Source of the DNA: Oscillospiraceae bacterium
GTDB lineage: Bacteria; Bacillota; Clostridia; Oscillospirales; Oscillospiraceae
Direction: 5' to 3'
Assembly (NCBI GenBank): GCA_015068325.1
Contig: SVKQ01000004.1
Span: 1-64,000, forward strand
Length of the DNA stretch: 64,000 nucleotides
Below the pieces are notes generated by a model, which saw only the letters and a list, made by a program, of their open reading frames with translations, searched no databases and was not told where the DNA came from. How positions within the stretch are numbered: the stretch's first letter is position 1; each line of letters starts with the position of its first letter. The position numbers and the translations under genes were made by a program. This document shows, one piece after another, positions 7,691 through 16,679 of the stretch.

Positions 7691-9178
7691 ATGGAGTATC
7701 AAAGCACGCGAAGCGCGGACTGCCGCGTCAGTGCCGCCGAGGCGATTTTGGAGGGACTGGCGCCGGACGGGGGGCTCTTCACCATGCCGTCGCTGGGGGA
7801 GGTGTCGCTGGACTGGAGATCTGTCCTCACGCTGGATACACAAGGCATGGCACGGGAGATCCTGGCCGCGCTGCTGCCCTCCTTCACTCGGGAGGAGGCC
7901 GCCCCATTGGTGGACCGCGCCTATGCGGGCAAGTTTGAGACGGAGGACCTGACGCCCTGCGTGCCGGTGGGGGAGGACACGGTGCTGGAGCTGTTCCGGG
8001 GCCCCACCAGTGCCTTCAAGGATGTGGCACTGTCGCTGCTGCCCCATCTGATGACCGCCGCCCGGGAGAAGTGTGGGGCCAAGGAGGAGATCCTGATTCT
8101 CACTGCTACCAGTGGCGACACCGGCAAGGCGGCCATGGCGGGCTTTTGTGACGTGCCGGGCACCCGGATCATTGTGTTCTATCCTGACGGCGGTGTCAGC
8201 GCCGTACAACGGGCCCAGATGGTCACCCAGGAGGGAAGCAATGTCTGCGTCTGCGCAGTACGGGGCAATTTTGACGATGCCCAGACCGGTGTCAAGGACA
8301 TCTTTGCTGCCGTCACGGCGGGCGACCTGTTGCACGGGGCGAATGTGCGTCTCTCCAGTGCCAACTCCATCAACATCGGCCGCCTGGCCCCCCAGGTGGT
8401 GTACTATTTCCGTGCCTATGCGGATATGGTGAACAGCGGCCGCATCCGCTGCGGCGATCGGATGGACTGCTGTGTGCCCACCGGTAACTTCGGCAACATC
8501 TTGGCGGGCTACTTTGCCCGGGAACTTGGCCTGCCCATCGGGCGGCTGGTGTGCGCCTCCAACGCCAACAACGTGCTCACAGATTTCCTGCGGACCGGCT
8601 GCTATGACAGGAACCGCCCCTTCTACAAAACGGTGTCGCCCTCCATGGACATCCTTGTGTCCAGCAATCTGGAGCGCTTGCTGTACCTGCTCTCCGGCGA
8701 CACGGAGGCGGTGCGCGGCTGGATGGCCGCCCTGCGGACGACGGGCACCTTCCAGGTGCCGGCGGCGCTGCTGGGGGATCTGCAGTCGGTGTTTTGGCCC
8801 GGCTGCTGCGGTGATGAGGATACAAAGTGCGCCATCGGAGAGGTCTATCGCCGCCATGGCTATCTGTGCGACACCCACACGGCGGTGGCGTGGCACGTGG
8901 CACAGCAGTACAAGGCAGCCTGTCCCGGCCACGCGCCGGTGGTGATTCTGTCCACGGCCTCACCCTACAAGTTCCCGGCCGCCGTGCTGGAGGGGCTGGG
9001 AGCGGACGCCTCGGGCGACGAGTTTGCCGTGATCGACCGGCTGCACGCATTGACCGGTGTGCCGGTGCCCGGGGGTCTGACGGGCCTGGCGGACAGGCCG
9101 GAGCGGCACCAGGATGTGATCGACCGGTCGGACATGCTGGACTATGTGCTGAAAAAGGCTGTGGAGAAGGAGTGGTAA
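7691..9178 (+). CDS. thrC: threonine synthase
   Basis: Encodes 495 aa. PLP enzyme converting O-phosphohomoserine to L-threonine. MEYQSTR at the N-terminus, GLAPDGGLF and the PLP lysine in GPTSAFKDVAL (Lys110) define the family, and LTATSGDTGKAA is the phosphate-binding loop. The ~500-residue length fits the longer threonine synthase class. ATG 7691 follows a GGAGG site by 10 nt. The next gene, thrH, begins 1 nt after the stop, so the two form one operon facing away from hom-lysC-asd. Confidence 0.95.
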   Translation: MEYQSTRSADCRVSAAEAILEGLAPDGGLFTMPSLGEVSLDWRSVLTLDTQGMAREILAALLPSFTREEAAPLVDRAYAGKFETEDLTPCVPVGEDTVLELFRGPTSAFKDVALSLLPHLMTAAREKCGAKEEILILTATSGDTGKAAMAGFCDVPGTRIIVFYPDGGVSAVQRAQMVTQEGSNVCVCAVRGNFDDAQTGVKDIFAAVTAGDLLHGANVRLSSANSINIGRLAPQVVYYFRAYADMVNSGRIRCGDRMDCCVPTGNFGNILAGYFARELGLPIGRLVCASNANNVLTDFLRTGCYDRNRPFYKTVSPSMDILVSSNLERLLYLLSGDTEAVRGWMAALRTTGTFQVPAALLGDLQSVFWPGCCGDEDTKCAIGEVYRRHGYLCDTHTAVAWHVAQQYKAACPGHAPVVILSTASPYKFPAAVLEGLGADASGDEFAVIDRLHALTGVPVPGGLTGLADRPERHQDVIDRSDMLDYVLKKAVEKEW

Positions 9179-9179
9179 C

Positions 9180-9779
9180 ATGAAAATCGTCTGCCTTGAT
9201 ATGGAGGGTGTGCTGACTCCCGAGATATGGATCGAATTCGCCCGTGTCAGCGGCATCCCGGCGCTGTGCCGCACCACCCGGGATGAGCCGGACTACGACA
9301 AGCTGATGCGCTGGCGGCTGGAGATCCTGCGGCAGCACGGTCTGGGCCTGCCGGAGATCCGGAACGTCATCGCGCAGATCGACCCGCTGCCGGGCGCAAA
9401 GGACTTTCTGGATGCACTGCGGGCTGTAGCCCAGGTCATCATCCTCAGCGACACCTTTGCCGAGTTTGCCGGACCTCTGATGGCCAAGCTGGGCTACCCC
9501 ACGCTGTTCTGCAACTCACTGGAGGTGGCCCCGGACGGCGCCATCACCGGCTTTCGCATGCGCTGCGAGCAATCCAAGCTGACTACGGTCCGGGCATTGC
9601 AGTCTATCGGATTCGAGACCATCGCCTGCGGCGACAGCTACAACGATCTGGATATGATCCTGGCGGGGCGGTCCGGCTTTCTCTTTCGCACCACAGAGCA
9701 GATCAGGGCGGACTACCCGCAGCTGCCGGCACTGGAGGAATACGATGAGCTGCTGCAGGCCATCCGTGCGGTGCTGTGA
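9180..9779 (+). CDS. thrH: ThrH-type phosphoserine phosphatase / homoserine phosphotransferase
   Basis: Encodes 199 aa, HAD superfamily. It resembles Pseudomonas ThrH closely: start MKIVCLDMEGVLTPEIW with an acidic DxE variant of the HAD nucleophile motif, then VIILSDTFAEF (motif II), and GDSYNDLDMI (motif IV). ThrH dephosphorylates phosphoserine and can pass the phosphate to homoserine. Sitting 1 nt behind thrC, it may supply phosphohomoserine in place of the kinase ThrB, which is not in this window. Assignment to the family is firm; the in vivo reaction is inferred from context. Confidence 0.88.
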   Translation: MKIVCLDMEGVLTPEIWIEFARVSGIPALCRTTRDEPDYDKLMRWRLEILRQHGLGLPEIRNVIAQIDPLPGAKDFLDALRAVAQVIILSDTFAEFAGPLMAKLGYPTLFCNSLEVAPDGAITGFRMRCEQSKLTTVRALQSIGFETIACGDSYNDLDMILAGRSGFLFRTTEQIRADYPQLPALEEYDELLQAIRAVL

Positions 9780-9793
9780 GTCTGCATGTATAA

Positions 9794-9829
9794 GCAAAGC
9801 GGCGATCCCAGCGGGGATCGCCGCTTTGC
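9794..9829. terminator. bidirectional terminator between thrH and asnA
   Basis: A 16-bp perfect stem GCAAAGCGGCGATCCC (9794-9809) pairs with 9814-9829 around an AGCG loop. It separates convergent genes. Confidence 0.75.
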
Positions 9830-9849
9830 TTGTTGTGCCGCAGATCGCC

Positions 9850-10860
9850 TTACAGCAACAGTACACCCGCTGCCTCGCAGGCCGCCGTGGTCTCGGTGTC
9901 CCACAGACTGGACTGCACCTCACCGATGTGGCAGGTGCCGATCATGGCCATGCAGAGGCGGGACTGTCCGATACCGCCGCCGATCGTCAGCGGCAGCTGG
10001 CCTGCCAGCAGCATTTTGTGGAAGGGCAGCTCCCGCCGCTCGGTGCAGCCGCGGATCTCCAGCTGCCGCGCCAGCGAAGCCTCGTCCACGCGGATGCCCA
10101 TGGAGGACAGCTCAAAGGAGCGGCCCAGCACCTCGTTCCAGATCAGAATGTCGCCGTTGAGCGCCCAGTCGTCGTAGTCGGGGGCCCGGCCGTCATGGGG
10201 CTGGCCGGAGCGCTTCAGCGCGCCACCGATCTGCATCAGGAACACAGTGTGGTGCTGGCGGCAGACGGTGTCCTCCCGTTGCTTGGGCGTCAGGTCGGGA
10301 TACATGTCCTCCAGCTCCTGGGTGGAGACGAAGTACACGTCCCGCTCGATCACGGTGTGCAGGCTGGGAAAGGCCACCTGCAGCGCGTCGTTGGTCTCGC
10401 AGATGGCACCCACGATGGCGCGGACCACCTGGCGCAGATAGCTCTCAGTCCGGTCCTCGCGGCTGATGACCTTTTCCCAGTCCCATTGGTCCACATAGAT
10501 GGAGTGGAGATTGTCCACCACCTCGTCCCGTCGGATGGCGTCCATATCGGTGACGAGACCCTTGCCCTCGTTGAAGTGATAGCGTTTCAGCGCCAGGCGC
10601 TTCCATTTGGCCAGGGAGTGCACCACCTGCCCGTTGATGCCCACGTCGGGGATGTCAAAGGAGACGGGGCGCTCCACACCGTTCAGGTTGTCGTTGAGGC
10701 CAGAGTTCTCATCCACGAACAGAGGAGCGGAGACGCGGCGCAGATTCAGCGCGTTGCAGAGGTTCAGCTGGAAATTGCTCTTGATGAACTCAATGGCCCG
10801 CTGCATCTCGTAGACGGGCAGCGGCGTGCGGTAGCCCTCGGGAATATAGACCTTGCTCAT
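9850..10860 (-). CDS. asnA: aspartate--ammonia ligase (asparagine synthetase A)
   Basis: Encodes 336 aa. ATP-dependent amidation of aspartate to asparagine with free ammonia; a class II aaRS-like fold. Recognised by MSKVYIPEGYRTPL, LRRVSAPLFV, NEGKGLVTDMDAIRRDE, YVDQWDWEKV and the C-terminal GGGIGQSRLCM motif 3. ATG 10860 follows AGAGGTG. It is a single gene with its own promoter, in a neighbourhood devoted to aspartate use. Confidence 0.95.
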   Translation of the reverse strand: MSKVYIPEGYRTPLPVYEMQRAIEFIKSNFQLNLCNALNLRRVSAPLFVDENSGLNDNLNGVERPVSFDIPDVGINGQVVHSLAKWKRLALKRYHFNEGKGLVTDMDAIRRDEVVDNLHSIYVDQWDWEKVISREDRTESYLRQVVRAIVGAICETNDALQVAFPSLHTVIERDVYFVSTQELEDMYPDLTPKQREDTVCRQHHTVFLMQIGGALKRSGQPHDGRAPDYDDWALNGDILIWNEVLGRSFELSSMGIRVDEASLARQLEIRGCTERRELPFHKMLLAGQLPLTIGGGIGQSRLCMAMIGTCHIGEVQSSLWDTETTAACEAAGVLLL

Positions 10861-10894
10861 GGGGAGACACCTCTTTCCCAAAAAATATGCTCCC

Positions 10895-10923
10895 ATTATA
10901 GAGGGATTTGCCGGAGATTACAA
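10895..10923 (-). promoter_or_regulatory. sigma-A-type promoter of asnA
   Basis: On the minus strand, -35 TTGTAA (10923-10918), 17-bp spacer, -10 TATAAT (10900-10895). Confidence 0.6.
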
Positions 10924-11145
10924 GGAAAAAAATGTAGAGCTTTTTTTAGTCGTACTGTCGGTTTTTGGCAAAAAAAGCAAATGCACCGATACTTGCGGGG
11001 AATTGGAAAACACGGTTAGGAAAGGTGGGACTGAAGGGGAACATCCGACAGAAAAGATGAGTAGCAGGTAGACATACGCTGAAGAGGATGATAGAATCAG
11101 CATAGAAAATTCAGGTCGCGTATGTAAAGGAAGCGCAATGATATC

Positions 11146-11595
11146 ATGAGTAGAACAGAGAATGTTGAACTGACAGTATTATGCCTGGTCGAAGACGGCG
11201 ACAAGATACTGCTTCAAAACAGAAGAAAGAAAAACTGGCGAGGCTACGCATTACCGGGCGGTCATGTGGAACCCGGAGAATCTTTTGTGGATGCGGTGGT
11301 CCGCGAGATGAAGGAAGAAACCGGCCTGACGATCCTTGATCCGAGATTGGTTGGAGTAAAACAGTTTCCCTTAGAGAACGGAAGGTATGTCGTCCTGTTG
11401 TTTAAAGCAAAGCGGTGGTCAGGAGATCTCATTTCGTCCGATGAAGGCCAGATGGAATGGATCAAGTACAGCGACCTTTCAACAGTAAAGGCCGTTGATG
11501 ATTTTGACGATCTCCTGAAAGTGATGAACACGCCGGAACTGACGGAATTTCAGTATTTGCTTTCAGGAGATGAATGGACTGTATCAATTAGATGA
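11146..11595 (+). CDS. Nudix hydrolase (MutT-like)
   Basis: Encodes 149 aa. The Nudix box is complete: GHVEPGE (Gly39-x5-Glu45) then, seven residues later, REMKEETGL (53-61). These residues bind the metal that hydrolyses nucleoside-diphosphate-linked substrates. The remainder fits 8-oxo-dGTP diphosphatase-like proteins, but the substrate cannot be read from sequence. Codon use and G+C are clearly lower than in the neighbours (roughly mid-40s % by eye), as is the 150 bp before it, which suggests acquisition by transfer. No clear AGGAGG lies before the ATG; GGAAGCGCAATGATATC is the immediate upstream sequence. Confidence 0.85.
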   Translation: MSRTENVELTVLCLVEDGDKILLQNRRKKNWRGYALPGGHVEPGESFVDAVVREMKEETGLTILDPRLVGVKQFPLENGRYVVLLFKAKRWSGDLISSDEGQMEWIKYSDLSTVKAVDDFDDLLKVMNTPELTEFQYLLSGDEWTVSIR

Positions 11596-11705
11596 ATCGG
11601 GGATTTACATGGGGAAAAAGCATGGGTGCGCAGGAATTGTTTGACCTTCTATAGCTTATACATGATTTACCCGAGTAAGTGTCAAATTGTGACAAATACA
11701 AAAGG

Positions 11706-11731
11706 GCTCCGGAACGATTTCGTTCCGGAGC
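11706..11731 (-). terminator. terminator of glnN
   Basis: An 11-bp stem GCTCCGGAACG (11706-11716 with 11721-11731) with an ATTT loop. The minus-strand side continues into CCTTTTGTATTT. Confidence 0.7.
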
Positions 11732-11767
11732 TCTTGCATATATGAAGGTATGGGGCGCAGCGCCGCG

Positions 11768-13867
11768 TCACACGCTGAAGAGAATGTCGGCGTAGGTGGG
11801 ATAGGGCCAGTACCGGGCGGCGGTGAGGGCCTCCAGCTGGTCGATCTGCTCTCTCCCGCTGTTCAGCAGGGGACAGACCCGGTCCCGGAAGTACCGGGCC
11901 GATTCGATGCCGCCGTCGATGGCGGGGGCGTCGGCCAGCGCTGCCTGCAGAGACTGGCACGTTTCGTACAGTTCGTCGCCCAAAGCGTTGAGCCGCCGCA
12001 GCAGGTCGTCCTGGGCCCGGGAGACGGGGAGACCGCCTGCGGCCTGCTCCCGCACACCCTCCGTCAGATGCTTGCTGTAGAGGAACACGGAGGGCAAAAT
12101 GCGCCGCAGGACCATATCCAGCAGGGTGTTGGCCTCGATAGAGGACACCTTGCAGTAGTTTTCCAAGTGGATCTCGTAGCGGGCCCGCATCTCTTTCTCA
12201 CTGAAGATGCCGTGGCGGGTAAACAGGTCCACATTTTTCGCGTCGATGTAGGAGGGCATGCAGTCCACAGTGTCCTTCAGGTTGCTGAGCCCGCGGCGCT
12301 TCGCCTCCTCGACCCACTCCTCGCCGTAGCCGTTGCCGTTGAAGATAATCCGCTGGTGCTGCCGGAACGTGTCGCGGATCAGCGCCTGCAGCTCTGTCTG
12401 GAAGTTGTCGGCGTGCTCCAGCACGTCGGCGAACCGGCTCAGTTCCTCGGCCATCATCGTGTTCAGCACCACGTTGGGGCTGGCGATGGACTGGGAGGAG
12501 CCCAGCATGCGGAACTCGAACTTGTTGCCGGTAAAGGCCAGGGGAGAGGTGCGGTTGCGGTCGGTGGTGTCCTGAGGGATCTCCGGCATAGCGTCCACGC
12601 CGATCTCCAGTCGCTTTTTGGTCATGTCCACGTATTCCGAGCCGTTGATGATGGCGCTGATGACGGCGTTCAGCTCGTCCCCCAGGAAGATGGACACCAC
12701 GGCCGGGGGTGCCTCGTTGCCGCCCAGACGGTGGTCATTGCCGGGATAGCTGACGCAGCAGCGCAGCATCTCCTGGTACTCGTCCACACCCTTGACGAAC
12801 GCCGCCAGAAACAGCAGGAACTGGGCGTTCTGGCTGGGAGTACGGCCCGGCTTGAGCAGATTCTCGCCGCTGTCGGTGGCCAGAGACCAGTTGTCATGCT
12901 TGCCGCTGCCGTTGATGCCGGCGAATGGCTTTTCATGGAGCAGACAGACCAAATCATGGCGGGCGGCCACTTTTTTCAGCAGCTCCATGGTCAGCTGGTT
13001 GTGGTCACAGGCGGAGTTGGCATCTGAGTAGACGGGGGCCAGCTCGTGCTGGCTCGGCGCCACCTCGTTGTGCTCCGTCTTGGCGGGCACGCCCAGCTTC
13101 CACAGCTCCAGATCCAGTTCGTGCATGAAGGCGGCCACGCGGGGCTTGATGGCACCGTAATAGTGGTCGTCCAGCTCCTGTCCCTTGGGGGGCTTGGCGC
13201 CAAACAGCGTCCGCCCGCACAGTTTCAGATCCTCGCGCCGCTCATACATGGACCGGTCGATCAGGAAGTACTCCTGCTCCGGCCCCACCTGGGGTGTCAC
13301 GTGCTGTACCGTGTCGTTGCCGAACAGGCGCAGGATCCGTACGCACTGGCGGTCCAGCTCACGCATGGAGCGCAGCAACGGCGTTTTCTTGTCCAGCGTC
13401 TCACCGCCATAGGAGCAGAAAATGGTAGGAATGTAGAGGGTGTTGTCCTTGATGAAAGCGAAAGAGGTGGGATCCCAGGCGGTGTAGCCGCGGGCCTCGA
13501 AAGTGGCCCGCAGACCGCCGGAGGGGAAGCTGGAGGCATCCGCCTCGCCACGGATCAGCTCCTTGCCGCCCAGTTCCATGAGGATCCTGCCCTGCCCGAC
13601 GGGGGAGATGAAGCTTTCGTGCTTTTCTGCGGTATAGCCGGTCATGGGCTGGAACCAGTGAGTGTAGTGGGTGGCACCCTTCTCCGTGGCCCAGTCCCGC
13701 ATAGCGGCGGCGATCTCGTTGGCGATGGAGCGGTCCAGGGACGCACCCTCCATGACACAGCGTTTCCAGGCGGCGTAGATGTCCGGGCGCAGGCGCTGCT
13801 GCATCTGCTCCTCACCGAAGACCATGCTGCCGAAGAGCTCGGGGATATGGGGAATCGTATCACACAT
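11768..13867 (-). CDS. glnN: glutamine synthetase type III
   Basis: Encodes 699 aa. ATP-dependent ligation of ammonia to glutamate. The ~700-residue length and signatures such as ELGGKELIRGEADASSFP, TPQVGPEQEYFLID and AGINGSGKHDNWSL mark the GSIII class found in Bacteroidetes and many Clostridia rather than the ~440-residue GSI. KTEHNEVAPSQHELAP contributes metal/glutamate ligands. ATG 13867 has an AAAGGA site. It lies 59 bp behind gltX on the same strand with no terminator between, so both genes probably share a transcript serving glutamate/glutamine use. Confidence 0.94.
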   Translation of the reverse strand: MCDTIPHIPELFGSMVFGEEQMQQRLRPDIYAAWKRCVMEGASLDRSIANEIAAAMRDWATEKGATHYTHWFQPMTGYTAEKHESFISPVGQGRILMELGGKELIRGEADASSFPSGGLRATFEARGYTAWDPTSFAFIKDNTLYIPTIFCSYGGETLDKKTPLLRSMRELDRQCVRILRLFGNDTVQHVTPQVGPEQEYFLIDRSMYERREDLKLCGRTLFGAKPPKGQELDDHYYGAIKPRVAAFMHELDLELWKLGVPAKTEHNEVAPSQHELAPVYSDANSACDHNQLTMELLKKVAARHDLVCLLHEKPFAGINGSGKHDNWSLATDSGENLLKPGRTPSQNAQFLLFLAAFVKGVDEYQEMLRCCVSYPGNDHRLGGNEAPPAVVSIFLGDELNAVISAIINGSEYVDMTKKRLEIGVDAMPEIPQDTTDRNRTSPLAFTGNKFEFRMLGSSQSIASPNVVLNTMMAEELSRFADVLEHADNFQTELQALIRDTFRQHQRIIFNGNGYGEEWVEEAKRRGLSNLKDTVDCMPSYIDAKNVDLFTRHGIFSEKEMRARYEIHLENYCKVSSIEANTLLDMVLRRILPSVFLYSKHLTEGVREQAAGGLPVSRAQDDLLRRLNALGDELYETCQSLQAALADAPAIDGGIESARYFRDRVCPLLNSGREQIDQLEALTAARYWPYPTYADILFSV

Positions 13868-13926
13868 TGCGTATCATTCCTTTCACCGCAAATTTTGGTT
13901 CAGATAAGCGCAGACGGAGAGAAGTT

Positions 13927-15417
13927 TTACGCCTCCAGTTTCGCCAGCCCCAGCCGCAGCCGGCAGAGCGTTTCCTCCCGGCCCAGGATGTGGCAGATCT
14001 CCACGGCGCCGCCGGGCGTCACCAGCTTGCCGGCGGCGGCGATGCGCACCGGCCACATGAGCGTAGCGTTCTTTACGCCCAGCTGCTCCGCCAGGGCGAT
14101 GAGCCCGTCGTGGATGGCATCGCCGCTCCACTCCGGCAGGGATTCCAGCGCAGGGATCGCGGCACGGAGCATATCGCGGCACACATCGGGGTTGGTCTTG
14201 GATTTCTTGTTGGTGAAGAACTCCAAGTCATAGTCGGGCAGTGCGTCGAAAAAGTCCAGCTTCTCCGGGATGTCGGTCAGCCGCTCGCAGCGGGCCTGCA
14301 GCAGTGCGGCAATGGCCGCCGTATCGAACTGCTCACCCCGCACCGCCTGCCGGATGTAGGGCAGGGCGGCGGCGTGGAAATCCTCCGGCGCGAGAGAGCG
14401 CAGATAGACGGCGTTGAAGTGGTCCAGCTTGGCCCGGTCGAAGATGGCCGGGGACTTGGAAATGCCTGTCATATCAAAGGCCTTTACAAGCTCCGGGAGA
14501 GAAAAAATCTCTTGCTCTGCCAGCTCACCTCTGGGGCTCCAGCCCAGTAACGCCACATAGTTGAGGATGGCCTCGGTCAGATAGCCCTGGGCCTTCAGAT
14601 CCTCATAGCTGGGGTCTCCGTGCCGCTTGGACATCTTGTTCTGGGCATCCCGCATGACGGGGGAGCAGTGGACGTAGGTGGGTACCTCCCAGCCGAAGGC
14701 CTCGTACAGCAGATTGTATTTAGGCGCCGAGGCCAGGTATTCGCTGCCCCGCACCACATGGGTGATGCCCATCAGGTGGTCATCAATGACGTTGGCGAAG
14801 TTATAGGTGGGCAGGCCATCCCGCTTCAGTAGCACCTGATCGTCCAGCGTGCTGTTCTCCACGGTGATGTCGCCGAAGATAGCGTCGTGGAAAGTGGTGG
14901 TGCCGCCGTCGGGAATCCGCTGGCGGATCACATAGGGAAGGCCGGCATCCAGCCTGGCCCGGACCTCCTCCGCCGGCAGATCCCGGCAGGGGTCGGCCGC
15001 CCGGCCGAATTCGCCGCTGTCCTCCTCAGACTCGGTCTTCTCGCAGAAGCAGTAATAGGCGTGGCCCATCTCCACCAGCCGGTGGGCATACTTGCCATAG
15101 GTGTCCCGCCGCTGGGACTGGATATAGGGGGCCACCGGGCCGCCCACGTCGGGGCCCTCGTCGTGATCCAGACCGCATTCAGCCAGCGTCCGGTAGATCA
15201 CATCCACCGCGCCATCCACCAGGCGGCCCTGGTCTGTATCCTCGATGCGCAGGATAAAGGTGCCGTCGTTCCCGCGGGCGATAAGCCAGGTGTACAGCGC
15301 CGTGCGCAGGTTGCCCACATGCATGTATCCGGTGGGGGAGGGGGCAAACCGGGTACGCACCTTTCCGTGGGGGATCCGGGCTTCCATATCAGTAAAATAG
15401 GCTTGATCGACGCTCAT
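13927..15417 (-). CDS. gltX: glutamate--tRNA ligase
   Basis: Encodes 496 aa. Class I aminoacyl-tRNA synthetase. The HIGH-equivalent lies in FAPSPTGYMHVGNLRTALYTWL, and the second signature is NKMSKRHGD. VLLKRDGLPTYNFANVIDDHLMGITHVVRG is diagnostic for GluRS/GlnRS catalytic cores. Whether it also charges tRNA-Gln cannot be read here. The start ATG 15417 sits behind a perfect AGGAGG and the ORF extension upstream is noncoding leader. It is transcribed toward glnN from its own promoter. Confidence 0.94.
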   Translation of the reverse strand: MSVDQAYFTDMEARIPHGKVRTRFAPSPTGYMHVGNLRTALYTWLIARGNDGTFILRIEDTDQGRLVDGAVDVIYRTLAECGLDHDEGPDVGGPVAPYIQSQRRDTYGKYAHRLVEMGHAYYCFCEKTESEEDSGEFGRAADPCRDLPAEEVRARLDAGLPYVIRQRIPDGGTTTFHDAIFGDITVENSTLDDQVLLKRDGLPTYNFANVIDDHLMGITHVVRGSEYLASAPKYNLLYEAFGWEVPTYVHCSPVMRDAQNKMSKRHGDPSYEDLKAQGYLTEAILNYVALLGWSPRGELAEQEIFSLPELVKAFDMTGISKSPAIFDRAKLDHFNAVYLRSLAPEDFHAAALPYIRQAVRGEQFDTAAIAALLQARCERLTDIPEKLDFFDALPDYDLEFFTNKKSKTNPDVCRDMLRAAIPALESLPEWSGDAIHDGLIALAEQLGVKNATLMWPVRIAAAGKLVTPGGAVEICHILGREETLCRLRLGLAKLEA

Positions 15418-15468
15418 GCCGCAACCTCCTGTACATATTGCCGTTGATGGCAAAAAAATCACCCATAT

Positions 15469-15497
15469 ATTATATTTTATCCGGCGGAAAAGGTCAA
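15469..15497 (-). promoter_or_regulatory. sigma-A-type promoter of gltX-glnN
   Basis: On the minus strand, TTGACC (15497-15492), 17-bp spacer, TATAAT (15474-15469). Confidence 0.75.
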
Positions 15498-15514
15498 TCA
15501 CCAATCAACATTTC

Positions 15515-15543
15515 TTGCAATACCACAGGAAGAGTGCTACAAT
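15515..15543 (+). promoter_or_regulatory. sigma-A-type promoter of trpS
   Basis: TTGCAA (15515-15520), 17-bp spacer, TACAAT (15538-15543). There is no room for a T-box between this promoter and the ATG. Confidence 0.7.
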
Positions 15544-15589
15544 AAACCAAATGCTTTTGTAATAATAGACCAAAGGAGCACAGATACTG

Positions 15590-16585
15590 ATGGAAGAGAG
15601 ACGAAAGAGGATATTCAGCGGCATCCAGCCCTCCGGTGAGCTGACGCTCGGCTCCTACATGGGAGCTATCCGCAACTGGGTAGCTTTGCAGGAAGAGTAC
15701 GACTGTCTGTACTGTATCGTGGATGAGCACGCCATCACGGTACGGCAGGACCCGGCGCAGCTGCGCCGGCGCTGCGTGGCACAGCTGGCCCAGTACATCG
15801 CCTGCGGTCTGGACCCGGAGAAGAACATCATGTTCATCCAGAGCCACGTGCCCCAGCACGCGGAGCTGGCGTGGATCCTGGGCTGCTACACCCAATTCGG
15901 TGAACTGAGTCGTATGACCCAGTTCAAAGCCAAATCCCAGCAGCACGCCGACAACATTACCGCCGGCCTGTTCACCTATCCGGTGCTGATGGCGGCGGAT
16001 ATCCTGCTCTACCAGGCAGATCTGGTGCCGGTGGGTGAGGATCAGCGCCAGCATGTGGAGCTGACCCGGGACATCGCCCAGCGCTTCAACGGCGTCTACA
16101 GCGATACCTTTGTGCTGCCGGAGGCCTTCATCCCCAAGCTGGGTGCCCGCATCATGTCGCTGGACGACCCCACCGCCAAGATGAGCAAGTCCGTGCCGGA
16201 GGGCTGCATCAACCTGATGGACCCGCCGGAGGTCATCATGCGCAAGTTCAAGCGCGCCGTCACCGACTGCGAGACGGCGGTGAAGTATGACCGGGAGAAC
16301 AAGCCAGGCATCTCCAATTTGCTGACCATCTACTGCGCCGCCACCGGCAAAACGCTGGCCGAGGCGGAGGCTGCGTTCGCCGGCCAGGGCTACGGCGTGT
16401 TCAAGCCCGCCGTGGGTGAGGCCGTCGTGGAGCTGTTCCGCCCTATCCGGGAGGAGTCAGAGCGCATCATGGGCGACAAAGCGTATCTGGAGAGCGTCTA
16501 CAAGACCGGTGCCCAGCGGGCCCAGCAGCTGGCTGTACGGACGCTCGGCAAGGTGCAGCGCAAGATCGGCTTCGTGGCCCGGTGA
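15590..16585 (+). CDS. trpS: tryptophan--tRNA ligase
   Basis: Encodes 331 aa. Class Ic aminoacyl-tRNA synthetase. The HIGH-equivalent region is IQPSGELTLGSYMGAI, followed by YCIVDEHAIT; the adenylate loop is DPTAKMSKSVPEG. Length matches bacterial TrpRS. An AAAGGAG site precedes the ATG. It has its own promoter and is followed after 94 bp by the NifU-like gene on the same strand; no terminator is evident in that gap. Confidence 0.95.
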   Translation: MEERRKRIFSGIQPSGELTLGSYMGAIRNWVALQEEYDCLYCIVDEHAITVRQDPAQLRRRCVAQLAQYIACGLDPEKNIMFIQSHVPQHAELAWILGCYTQFGELSRMTQFKAKSQQHADNITAGLFTYPVLMAADILLYQADLVPVGEDQRQHVELTRDIAQRFNGVYSDTFVLPEAFIPKLGARIMSLDDPTAKMSKSVPEGCINLMDPPEVIMRKFKRAVTDCETAVKYDRENKPGISNLLTIYCAATGKTLAEAEAAFAGQGYGVFKPAVGEAVVELFRPIREESERIMGDKAYLESVYKTGAQRAQQLAVRTLGKVQRKIGFVAR

Positions 16586-16679
16586 GCGCCGCTGTTCCTT
16601 GCAAATCCCCACCGCATTTGATATAATTAACAGGACGGATCCAACAGGAATCATCACGACAGAAAGGAACATCGTCATC

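Noticed and set aside
11750..13027. Long plus-strand ORF (>400 codons) opposite glnN
   Set aside because: Shadow of the G+C-rich third-position bias of glnN; composition is Val/Gly/His/Gln-rich with no family resemblance. Similar shadows opposite dnaE, hprK, aroB, liv and thrC were left out for the same reason.
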